Translations under genes and position numbers: made by a program | Origin: DATATB01 sp036268995 | GTDB lineage: Bacteria > Planctomycetota > Planctomycetia > Pirellulales > PNKZ01 | Direction of reading: 5' to 3' | DNA length: 64,000 nucleotides | Assembly: GCA_036268995.1 (NCBI GenBank) | Contig: DATATB010000163.1 | Location: 5,120-69,119, forward strand | Shown here: in pieces, positions 8,371-15,347 of the stretch | How the letters are laid out: every line of letters starts with the position of its first letter | Numbering within the stretch: position 1 is the first letter of the stretch | Notes under the pieces: model-generated | What the model was told of the DNA's origin: nothing | The model's database searches: none | The model's input: the letters and a program-made list of their open reading frames with translations, nothing else

Positions 8371-8484
8371 ATGCGACGCGAATTAACCGAACGGGCAGGT
8401 AAAATTGGGTACGTGATCTTGTGGCTGCTGGGAGTGCCGCTGCCGATTCTCTTGATTGCCGCCGCCATTCGCGGTTGCAACTGA
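8371..8484 (+). CDS. Very small single-helix membrane protein
   Basis: A 37-residue frame: a charged N terminus (M-R-R-E-L-T-E-R-A-G-K) followed by one hydrophobic helix with W-L-L-G-V-P-L-P-I-L-L and ending I-R-G-C-N. The clean amphipathic-to-hydrophobic layout and the position between the DUF1328 gene and a hairpin terminator support it as a real gene. Similar short proteins with a G-x-P-x-P-I-L-L core are familiar as unannotated membrane peptides, but I cannot name a family. No strong ribosome site is visible. Function unknown. Confidence 0.55.
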   Translation: MRRELTERAGKIGYVILWLLGVPLPILLIAAAIRGCN

Positions 8485-8516
8485 CGCGGCGCGAGGCCCG
8501 GCATATTGGCCGATTC

Positions 8517-8570
8517 AAAGCGTCGCGCGGCATCGAGCCCACAAGGCCGGAGCCGCGCGGCGCTTTTCTT
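8517..8570 (+). terminator. Probable rho-independent terminator
   Basis: A 14-bp stem with one G.U pair (8517-8530 pairing with 8553-8566) encloses a 22-base loop. It is flanked by A residues on the left and a TTTTCTTTT run on the right. It follows the two small membrane-protein genes. The remainder of the gap (8571-8762) shows no gene; the Rrf2 promoter should lie there. Confidence 0.6.
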
Positions 8571-8762
8571 TTGCGCGCCGGGTTCCCCATCGTGCTGGCA
8601 TCCGCCCGGGGTCGCCCCTCGATTTGGCCGATGGGCTGGCAAATCGGCCAGTTGTCCGTCTCGAAACCAATCTGAATCGGTCGCAAGCATTGGCTGCCGA
8701 GCCGTTTCCGCGTAAATTTCAGTTTAACGAACAGGCTCCAGCCCCCGACACTCGTTCCACTC

Positions 8763-9206
8763 ATGCTTTCGCAAACACTCGAATACGCCTTGCGTGCCAT
8801 GGTCTTTTTGGCCAGCCGCGAGGGCCAATCCTGTCCAACGGAACAGATTGCTAAGGCCACGAAAGTGCCCAGCGCCTATTTGTCCAAGGTCATGCAGAAC
8901 CTGCAGCGATCCGGGCTGGTGTCCAGCCAGCGCGGGGTACACGGCGGCTTTACGCTGGCCCGGGCGCCGGACGTTTTGACGATTCTCGAGGTGGTCGAAG
9001 CGGTGGAGCCGATCGGGCGCATCCGGACGTGCCCGTTGGGGTTGGAGACCCACGGCGTCAATCTGTGCCCGCTGCACCGCCGGCTGGACGATGCGCTAGC
9101 CCACGTCGAGCGCGCCTTCGGCGCGACCACGCTGGCCGAAGTTTTGGCGGAACCGACCACCAGCATCCCGCTGTGCGAATTCCCCAGTCGCGATATCTCC
9201 CAGTAA
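8763..9206 (+). CDS. Rrf2-family transcriptional regulator
   Basis: A 147-residue winged-helix regulator. The N-terminal helix-turn-helix includes L-S-Q-T-L-E-Y-A-L-R-A-M and a recognition segment with P-S-A-Y-L-S-K-V-M-Q-N-L, followed by the wing G-V-H-G-G-F-T-L-A-R. Family members (IscR, NsrR, RsrR) sense Fe-S status, nitric oxide or redox through three cysteines. Here C90 (T-C-P-L) and C102 (L-C-P-L-H) occupy the cluster region, with C24 and C138 further away, so the classic triplet is incomplete. A cluster with a non-Cys ligand or a thiol sensor is possible. It ends nine bases before the CHASE3 kinase gene and probably shares its transcript. Confidence 0.88.
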   Translation: MLSQTLEYALRAMVFLASREGQSCPTEQIAKATKVPSAYLSKVMQNLQRSGLVSSQRGVHGGFTLARAPDVLTILEVVEAVEPIGRIRTCPLGLETHGVNLCPLHRRLDDALAHVERAFGATTLAEVLAEPTTSIPLCEFPSRDISQ

Positions 9207-9215
9207 GGCGCATGC

Positions 9216-11171
9216 ATGGATTGGTCGGGTAGCCGGCGCATCATCCTTGGCTTTACGGTGGCGATCATCTTGTTCGTCATCAATGCCGTGGTTTCGTACA
9301 GCAATATCGTGGCGCTGTCCGAAAACGACCGCTGGGTTTCGCACACCTACCAGGTGCTCGGCGAGTTGGAGGGGCTGATGTCGACGGTCAAGGACGTCGA
9401 AAGCAACCAGCGCGGCTATCTCCTCACGCAAATGCCGCGCTATCTCGAGCCGTACCGGGCGGCGATCGAGGCCACGCGGGCCCGCATGGCCAGGCTCAAG
9501 CAGTTGACCGCCGATAATTCCCAGCAGCAGCAAACGCTGACGGAGCTCGATCGCGAGCTCGAAGCACGCATCGACTACCTGGCGCGCACCATGGAATTGG
9601 TCAAGAAACAGGGGCTACCCACCTTGCGCGATTCGAAACGAATCGAGGAAGGTCAGCAGCTCATGGACGCGGTGCGTAACCACATCCATGTGCTCATGGC
9701 CACCGAGCAGGAGTTGCTTCGGGCCCGGTCGGTGGAATCTGCCCAGCGCTACGACCGCACCCTGGCGACCGTGATCCTTGCCACGCTGCTGGGGCTGGTC
9801 CTGACGGGCGCGGGCTTCGCCCTGTTGCGCACCTACCTGGCCGGCCAAAAGGCGGCAGCCGACCAGTTGCAGGCGGCCCACGATGAACTGGAAAATCGGG
9901 TCCGCGACCGGACGGCCGACCTGGCGGCCATCAATCGCGCGCTGGAGTCCGAAGTCACCGCCCGGCAGCGGATTGCCGAACAATTGGAGCGCACGCATCA
10001 GGATCTGCAATTCTCCAACGCGCGGCTGGCCGCGATCCTCGAAGGCACCAGCGACCAGATTGCGGCGCTGGATCTGTCCGGCCGGTTCATCATGTTCAAC
10101 CAGGCCTACGTCGTGCACTTTGAGCGGCTGTTTGACTGCCAACCCGAATTGGGGCATAGCCTGGCCGGCGAAGTGCCGGCCGAACACGGCGCCCACGACC
10201 GCAAACTCGCACTCTGGAAGCGGGCCTTGGCAGGCGACGAGTTTACGGTCACCGAAGACTTCGGCGTGGTGGGCGAGGGTCAGCGATTCTTCGAAATCAC
10301 ATTCGGCTCGGTCCGCGACGCCCAGGGCCACAGGATCGGCGCTTCGCATATTGGCCGCGACGTCACGGCGCGCATCCTCGCCGAGCGGCAGCTCAAAGCC
10401 TCGACCGAACAGCTCAAGCGCAGTAATCGCGAGCTGGAGGAATTCGCCGGCGTCGCCTCTCACGATCTCCAAGAACCGCTGCGCAAGATCCAAGCCTTCG
10501 GCGATCGGCTCGAAACGCAGTGCACCGCCCAACTCGGCGACCAGGGCCGCGACTATCTGGGCCGCATGCTCCAGGCCTCCACCCGCATGCGCACGCTGAT
10601 CAACGACCTGTTGACCTTCAGCCGGATCAGCACCCGGACGATGCCGTTCGACAAGCTCGACCTCGCGCGCGTTGCCCAGGAAGTGGTCTCGGACCTCGAC
10701 GAACGGATCCGACAAACGGGGGGGCAGGTCGTCATCGGCAAGTTGCCGGTGATCCATGCCGACCCGTTGCAAATGCGGCAATTGCTGCAAAACCTGATCG
10801 GCAATGCGCTGAAGTTTCACCAGCCCGGTCACCCACCCGTGGTCCGCGTCGAGGCCCACGTTGGTAGTACTGAAGACAAGCCGGTCGATGGCCAAGCGGC
10901 GACGCGAACCTGCCAACTGGTTGTCAGCGACAATGGGATCGGTTTTGATATCAAGTATCTCGATCGCATCTTCAACGTGTTCCAACGGCTGCACGGTCGC
11001 GCCGAATACGAAGGCACCGGCATGGGATTGGCCATTTGTCGCAAAATCGTCGAACGTCACCGAGGCACCATCACGGCCACCAGCCAGCCTGGCAGCGGTG
11101 CGTCCTTCGTCGTGACGCTGCCCCTCGAACAAACTGACCTCGGAGATCATCAGCATGGAGAAGCCGCCTAA
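9216..11171 (+). CDS. Membrane sensor histidine kinase (CHASE3-PAS-HisKA-HATPase)
   Basis: A 651-residue protein. TM1 at about residues 8-28 and TM2 at about 184-206 flank a periplasmic CHASE3 domain (about 38-175) with the family hallmark E-S-N-Q-R-G-Y-L-L. A coiled coil (212-265) and a PAS domain (about 265-385) follow. The HisKA acceptor is H416 in A-S-H-D-L-Q-E-P-L-R-K, and the HATPase has N-L-I-G-N-A-L-K-F, D-N-G-I-G-F and G-T-G-M-G-L. This is the architecture of kinases that pass phosphate to Rcp1-like regulators; the next gene, overlapping by 17 bases, encodes one. The upstream Rrf2 gene suggests redox-linked control of the operon. The ligand is unknown. Confidence 0.93.
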   Translation: MDWSGSRRIILGFTVAIILFVINAVVSYSNIVALSENDRWVSHTYQVLGELEGLMSTVKDVESNQRGYLLTQMPRYLEPYRAAIEATRARMARLKQLTADNSQQQQTLTELDRELEARIDYLARTMELVKKQGLPTLRDSKRIEEGQQLMDAVRNHIHVLMATEQELLRARSVESAQRYDRTLATVILATLLGLVLTGAGFALLRTYLAGQKAAADQLQAAHDELENRVRDRTADLAAINRALESEVTARQRIAEQLERTHQDLQFSNARLAAILEGTSDQIAALDLSGRFIMFNQAYVVHFERLFDCQPELGHSLAGEVPAEHGAHDRKLALWKRALAGDEFTVTEDFGVVGEGQRFFEITFGSVRDAQGHRIGASHIGRDVTARILAERQLKASTEQLKRSNRELEEFAGVASHDLQEPLRKIQAFGDRLETQCTAQLGDQGRDYLGRMLQASTRMRTLINDLLTFSRISTRTMPFDKLDLARVAQEVVSDLDERIRQTGGQVVIGKLPVIHADPLQMRQLLQNLIGNALKFHQPGHPPVVRVEAHVGSTEDKPVDGQAATRTCQLVVSDNGIGFDIKYLDRIFNVFQRLHGRAEYEGTGMGLAICRKIVERHRGTITATSQPGSGASFVVTLPLEQTDLGDHQHGEAA

Positions 11172-11610
11172 ACCCATTACGATTCTTATGGCCGACGACG
11201 ATGCCGATGATCGGCAGATGACCAAGGAGGCTTTCGACGAAAGTCGTCTGGTGAACGACCTGCGTTTCGTGGAAGATGGCGAAGAACTGCTGGATTACTT
11301 GCACCATCGGGGCAAGTATACCGACCCGGCCAGTAGTCCCCGGCCGGGCTTGATCCTGCTCGACTTGAACATGCCCCGCAAAGACGGGCGGGAAGCACTC
11401 AAGGAAATCAAGGCGGACGCAAGCCTGCGGAAAATCCGCGTGGTCGTGCTGACCACGTCAAAAGCCGAAGAAGATATTATGCGCAGCTACGACTTGAGCG
11501 CCGCCTCGTACATCACCAAGCCGGTGACGTTCGCCGCGATGCTCGAAACCGTCAAAACGCTGGGCAAATACTGGCTTGAGATTGTGGCTCTGCCCGACAA
11601 TGGAACTTAG
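11155..11610 (+). CDS. Rcp1-like single-domain response regulator
   Basis: A 151-residue stand-alone receiver. The acidic pocket is D-D-D (residues 14-16), the phospho-acceptor is D70 in L-L-D-L-N-M-P-R-K-D-G, a T-T-S motif lies at 100-102 and K122 in T-K-P-V. The loop H-H-R-G-K-Y-T-D-P before the acceptor and the ending Y-W-L-E-I-V mark the Rcp1 class. Its ATG lies inside the end of the kinase gene (17-base overlap), giving translational coupling and a near-certain cognate pair. It has no DNA-binding domain. The stop codon lies in the first copy of a 22-base tandem repeat. Confidence 0.93.
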   Translation: MEKPPKPITILMADDDADDRQMTKEAFDESRLVNDLRFVEDGEELLDYLHHRGKYTDPASSPRPGLILLDLNMPRKDGREALKEIKADASLRKIRVVVLTTSKAEEDIMRSYDLSAASYITKPVTFAAMLETVKTLGKYWLEIVALPDNGT

Positions 11611-11668
11611 GGCAACCGGCCGGGGAACTTAGGGCAACCGGCCAGCCTAGGGCGACCAGCTAGCTCAG
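11603..11668. repeat. 22-base tandem repeat spanning a stop codon
   Basis: Two near-identical 22-base units (11603-11624 and 11625-11646, beginning gaacttagggcaaccggcc) and a degraded third (11647-11668). The first unit includes the last codons and TAG of the response regulator gene. It fills most of the 115-base gap before the hybrid kinase gene. Confidence 0.75.
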
Positions 11669-11725
11669 GCTAGCCAGCGGTTTCGTGGCACAGCGCGGGG
11701 CGCAAGACGACGGATTCTGCAGGAG

Positions 11726-13330
11726 ATGCAAGCGATGCAGGCGGGGACCGTGCGCATCCTGCTTGTCGAGGATGACGAAGACGATTGTCTTCTGATCCGA
11801 GACATGCTGGCCGAAATCAAGGGACGCACCTTCGAGCTGGAGTGGATCAACTCCTACGCCGCCGGGCTGGAGCGCATTCTCGAAGCCCGCCACGACGTCT
11901 ACTTGCTCGACTATCGCCTGGGCGCCGAGACGGGGCTCGACCTGCTGCGCGCGGCGGTGATCGGCGGCTCGACGGCGCCGCTAATTCTGATCACCGGCGA
12001 GGGCGACGAGACCATCGACTGGGAGGCCATGCGCGCCGGCGCCGCCGACTATCTGATGAAGGGCCACTTCGACGCGGCGCTGCTGGATCGCGCCATCCGC
12101 TATTCCATCGAGCGCAAACGATCGGAAGAAGCGCTGCGCAAAGCTCACGAGCTGCTCGAGGACCGCGTCCGCGCCCGCACCGCCGAGCTATCCGAAGCCA
12201 ATCAGATGCTGGCCGAAAGCGACCGCCGCAAGGACGAATTCCTGGCCATGCTGGCCCACGAGCTGCGAAACCCGCTGGCGCCGATTCGCAACGCCGTCGA
12301 GCTGATGCGGCTGCGCGGGGCCGACGAGCCCGACTTGCAGTGGGCCCGCGACATCATCGAGCGGCAGGTCCAGCACATGACGCGGCTGGTTAACGATCTG
12401 CTCGAGGTGTCCCGCATCACGCGCGGCAAAGTGGTGCTGCAAAAAGAAGTGCTCAACGTAGCGGCCGTCATGGGCCGGGCGGCCGAGACCAGCCGGCCGC
12501 ACATCGAAGTTCGGCGGCAGAATCTTACGGTCTCGTTTCCACCCGAGCCGGCGTTTCTCGAAGGGGACATGACCCGGCTGGCCCAAATCTTGGGCAATCT
12601 CCTGAACAATGCCGCCAAGTTCACGCCCGAAGAAGGCCAGGTGCAACTTTCCGCCCGCGTGGAAGGGGCGGAAATCGTCTTTCGGGTCCGCGACACCGGC
12701 ATCGGCATTGCGCCCGAAATGCTGCGCCGGGTCTTCGACTTGTTCGTCCAGGTCGACAATTCGCTCGATCGGTCGCAGGGCGGGTTGGGCATCGGCCTGA
12801 CACTGGTTCGCAGCCTCGTGGAACTGCATGGCGGCAGCGTGCAGGTTTTCAGCGACGGCCCGGGCAGTGGCAGCGAGTTCGTCGTTCGGCTGCCCGCTTT
12901 GGCCAATCCCCTGCCCGATGCGGCCGGCGGCAATCTTTCGATGAGCGGCGACCGTGGGCCGCCGCAGCGACGCATCCTGGTCGTCGACGACAATGTCGAC
13001 TCGGCCGAGAGCCTCGCCATGGTGCTGCGCGTCACCGGGCACCAGGTGCGCACGGCACACGACGGCGCCGAGGCCTTGGAAGTGGCCGCTCAGTTCGCCC
13101 CGGAAATTGTGCTGCTCGACATCGGGCTGCCCAAGATGAATGGCTACGAAGTCGCCCGCGTGCTCCGCAGCCGGTATCCCGACCGCGATATTCTGATTGT
13201 CGCCTTGACCGGTTACGGACAGGAAGAAGACCGGCGGCGCTCGCGCGAGGCCGGATTCGATCACCACCTGGTCAAGCCCGTCCAGCCGGCCGTGCTCAAG
13301 CCGCTGTTGTCCGGTGAGCGCGTATCCTGA
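11726..13330 (+). CDS. Hybrid histidine kinase (REC-HisKA-HATPase-REC)
   Basis: A soluble 534-residue protein. The first receiver spans about residues 8-130 with D62 in L-L-D-Y-R-L-G. A coiled coil and HisKA follow, with H178 in L-A-H-E-L-R-N-P-L. The HATPase (about 275-390) has N-L-L-N-N-A-A-K-F, D-T-G-I-G-I and G-G-L-G-I-G-L. A C-terminal receiver (about 416-530) has D465 in L-L-D-I-G-L-P-K-M-N-G. It lacks a sensor domain, so input is probably phosphotransfer to the first receiver, for instance from the CHASE3 kinase route just upstream. The two ATGs (residues 1 and 4) are equally possible starts. It is likely in one transcript with the preceding Rrf2-kinase-regulator genes. Confidence 0.92.
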   Translation: MQAMQAGTVRILLVEDDEDDCLLIRDMLAEIKGRTFELEWINSYAAGLERILEARHDVYLLDYRLGAETGLDLLRAAVIGGSTAPLILITGEGDETIDWEAMRAGAADYLMKGHFDAALLDRAIRYSIERKRSEEALRKAHELLEDRVRARTAELSEANQMLAESDRRKDEFLAMLAHELRNPLAPIRNAVELMRLRGADEPDLQWARDIIERQVQHMTRLVNDLLEVSRITRGKVVLQKEVLNVAAVMGRAAETSRPHIEVRRQNLTVSFPPEPAFLEGDMTRLAQILGNLLNNAAKFTPEEGQVQLSARVEGAEIVFRVRDTGIGIAPEMLRRVFDLFVQVDNSLDRSQGGLGIGLTLVRSLVELHGGSVQVFSDGPGSGSEFVVRLPALANPLPDAAGGNLSMSGDRGPPQRRILVVDDNVDSAESLAMVLRVTGHQVRTAHDGAEALEVAAQFAPEIVLLDIGLPKMNGYEVARVLRSRYPDRDILIVALTGYGQEEDRRRSREAGFDHHLVKPVQPAVLKPLLSGERVS

Positions 13331-13403
13331 CGGTCGCCGCCGCCGTCTCTATAAAGCCACGACCGCTGGTCGCGGGGCCGCGTTCCAGCTAAATCGAACG
13401 CTT

Positions 13404-13420
13404 TTGGCCCCCCTTTTGCA
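13404..13420 (+). promoter_or_regulatory. Candidate sigma-54 promoter before the ferritin-like gene
   Basis: TTGGCC and TTTTGCA elements with the GG (13406-13407) and GC (13418-13419) spaced 12 bases apart, about 14 of 17 consensus positions. It lies about 97 bases before the ATG at 13517. An alternative extended -10-like TGCTAGCAT lies at 13458-13466 without a clear -35 box. Either could drive the gene. Confidence 0.3.
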
Positions 13421-13516
13421 AGACCACGGAGGGGGAGCTACCCACACTGCGGTAATTTGCTAGCATACGCGGTGCGGTTTCGAAGCAAACGTTTCCTTTG
13501 GGAAGGTAGTCACAAC

Positions 13517-13981
13517 ATGGCGCGTCAGGAATCGGCAAAAGTCACCCGGGATGAACTGATCCGACTGCTGAACGAGGATTTGGCCCGCGAGTACCAGGCG
13601 ATCATCGCATACGTCAATTACAGCCAGGTGCTCAAAGGGGCAGCCTACATGAACATCGCGGCCGAACTCGAAGTCCACGCCGCCGAAGAACTGGCGCACG
13701 CGCTGAAAATCGCGCAGCAGATCGACTACCTCGGCGGCATGCCCACCGTGAAGCCCAAGCCGGTCAAGACTTCGAAAAAGGCCGAAGAAATGCTCCGCTT
13801 CGACTTGGACAACGAGATGGAGACCATCGCCAACTACCGCGTGCGCATTCGCCAGGCCGAAGCGCTGGAAGAATACGCCTTGTGCGAAATTCTGCGCGAT
13901 ATCGTCATGCAGGAACAAGAGCACGCGATCGATCTGGCCACGGCCTTGGGGATCGACGTGCCCGAGACACCAAAGGTGTAA
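13517..13981 (+). CDS. Bacterioferritin/ferritin-like di-iron protein
   Basis: A 154-residue four-helix-bundle protein with ferroxidase-centre ligands spaced as in bacterioferritins: E25, E58 and H61 (E-E-L-A-H), E100, and E133 and H136 (E-Q-E-H). Role: oxidation and storage of iron, or protection from peroxide. The length agrees with the family (about 155-160). The frame is open from 13457, but the ATG at 13517 follows a GGGAAGG ribosome site and gives the normal N terminus M-A-R-Q-E. The haem-binding methionine cannot be placed with confidence, so it may be a haem-free member. A small membrane protein gene follows 28 bases downstream. Confidence 0.85.
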   Translation: MARQESAKVTRDELIRLLNEDLAREYQAIIAYVNYSQVLKGAAYMNIAAELEVHAAEELAHALKIAQQIDYLGGMPTVKPKPVKTSKKAEEMLRFDLDNEMETIANYRVRIRQAEALEEYALCEILRDIVMQEQEHAIDLATALGIDVPETPKV

Positions 13982-14009
13982 CGCGCGCTCAAAGCACTGA
14001 GAGGACACG

Positions 14010-14198
14010 ATGAGTCAACCCACGACGCAACATCCCCGCGGGCATCACCGGTTCAACCTGCGGAACCTGATGTCGCGGCAGCCGCTGGGCCTGCCCATGT
14101 TCGAGGTGCTGTGGGGCGTGCTGTTTTTCCTGGGCATCACGGCCGCGTTGGCACTAGCCATTTGGAGCTCGCTCGCAACCGGCCCCGTGCCCAAGTGA
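14010..14198 (+). CDS. Small single-pass membrane protein
   Basis: A 62-residue protein with a His/Arg/Pro-rich hydrophilic N terminus (residues 1-30) and one transmembrane helix at about 33-53 (W-G-V-L-F-F-L-G-I-T-A-A-L-A-L-A-I-W). A GAGAGGA ribosome site precedes the ATG. It sits 28 bases after the ferritin-like gene and before a strong hairpin terminator, so the two are probably co-transcribed. I do not recognise the family; a membrane partner of the ferritin-like protein is only a guess from position. Confidence 0.6.
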   Translation: MSQPTTQHPRGHHRFNLRNLMSRQPLGLPMFEVLWGVLFFLGITAALALAIWSSLATGPVPK

Positions 14199-14256
14199 CC
14201 GGCCGGCGGGCGAACGTTTAGCGAACGTGGCCCTGGACAGTACGACGCCGCAAACA

Positions 14257-14300
14257 TTTTTTCTATAGCCCAGTCCCTTCAGGGCTGGGCTATAGAAAAA
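14257..14300. terminator. Bidirectional hairpin terminator
   Basis: A T run, then a stem of about 19 bp (ctatagcccag... pairing with ...ctgggctatag, one bulged base) around a TTCA loop, then an A run. It lies between the convergent small membrane protein (+) and LRR (-) genes, so it would end transcription from both sides. Confidence 0.8.
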
Positions 14301-14344
14301 CGGCTGCCAAGGTGCATTCTTGTGTGGCTCACAGACCCGCGACC

Positions 14345-15100
14345 CTAGCGGCCGATCTTGACTTTCGGTAGCGCTTTTTGGATGCGCTTGATGCCGGCGT
14401 CGGTGACGCGCGTGCCGGCGACTCCCAATTCGCGCAAATGTTTGAGACTTTCCAGCTGCGCAAGCCCGTGGTCGCTCACTGCGGTGCCGTCCAAAGCGAG
14501 TTCTTCGAGCTTGTCCAATCCGGCGATCGCCGCCAGCCCTTTGTCGCCGATTTTCGTATTTGCCAACGAGAGCTGCCGCAGCGCGTGCAGGTCTTTGAGA
14601 TTGGCAAGCCCGGCATCGGTAACCCGGGTTGAACTGAGCGACAGATCATCCAGCCGCACGAGCCCGGCGATGAACTTCAGCCCCTCGTCGCCGATTTGGG
14701 TATTGTCCAGGTACAGGGCTTCGAGCCGCACCAGGCGTTCCAGGTGGGCCGCGCCGATATCGGTGATCTTCGTATCATCCAGAAACAGAGATTCCAGGCC
14801 GGTAAGCCCGTTGAGATATGCCACGCCGAGGTCCGTGATCGGCGTGCCGTGCAGGTTGAGTTCCTGCAGGCTGGTCAGTTCGGCGAGCTCTTCCAGGTCG
14901 TCATCGGTGACCGAGCTTTCGCTGAGATCAATCTGCGTGAGCGCCAGCCGGTAATGCCCGCTCAGCCGCTCGACCATGCCAATGGCCTGGACCTGCTTCG
15001 AGGCTTTGTCCGTCGCGGGCTTGCCGGCCGGTTCGTCAGCAACCGCCCAGACTGCCAGGCCGCCACACAGCAATACCGCCAGCCATCCGCTCCGTTTCAT
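14345..15100 (-). CDS. Secreted leucine-rich repeat protein
   Basis: A 251-residue protein. A signal peptide (residues 1-22, M-K-R-S-G-W-L-A-V-L-L...A-V-A-D) is followed by a short linker and about seven leucine-rich repeats of 24 residues with the pattern L-x-x-L-x-L-x-x-T-x-I-T-D-x-G-L, from about residue 55 to the end. This form of LRR is abundant in planctomycete exported proteins and usually provides a protein-binding surface; no catalytic domain is present. The start at 15100 was chosen because it gives a normal signal peptide; the frame is open to 15151. It is monocistronic and divergent from the helicase gene. Confidence 0.85.
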   Translation of the reverse strand: MKRSGWLAVLLCGGLAVWAVADEPAGKPATDKASKQVQAIGMVERLSGHYRLALTQIDLSESSVTDDDLEELAELTSLQELNLHGTPITDLGVAYLNGLTGLESLFLDDTKITDIGAAHLERLVRLEALYLDNTQIGDEGLKFIAGLVRLDDLSLSSTRVTDAGLANLKDLHALRQLSLANTKIGDKGLAAIAGLDKLEELALDGTAVSDHGLAQLESLKHLRELGVAGTRVTDAGIKRIQKALPKVKIGR

Positions 15101-15209
15101 CGTTGGCCCCCGCAGCGCACAGCGCTCGTTGAAAGGATCTCGCCGGCCCAAAATCGGCAGTGGCTATTGTGGTTGGCCGCTAAGTGGAATGCAAACGCCG
15201 ACCAGAAGG

Positions 15210-15272
15210 ATGTCCGTTGTCCGTAGCCCGCACGCAAGCAACTGACAACTGACCACGGACAACTGACGACCC
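15210..15272. repeat. Degenerate caactgac/gtccgttgtccg repeat cluster
   Basis: Runs of gtccgttgtccg (15212-15223) and several caactgac or acaactg words with an internal accacggac (about 15239-15268) form direct and inverted copies in the 247-base gap between the LRR and helicase genes. No gene is seen in the gap. Confidence 0.5.
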
Positions 15273-15347
15273 CCGACTTTTCCGCCCCGGGCCGGCGGCC
15301 GGCGCCTATAATCACCAAGACTATTAGAGCCCGGCCTGCGGAAGTCC

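Noticed and set aside
9615..11225. A 536-codon antisense frame opposite the CHASE3 kinase gene
   Set aside because: Shadow frame of a firmly identified kinase; no recognisable protein features.
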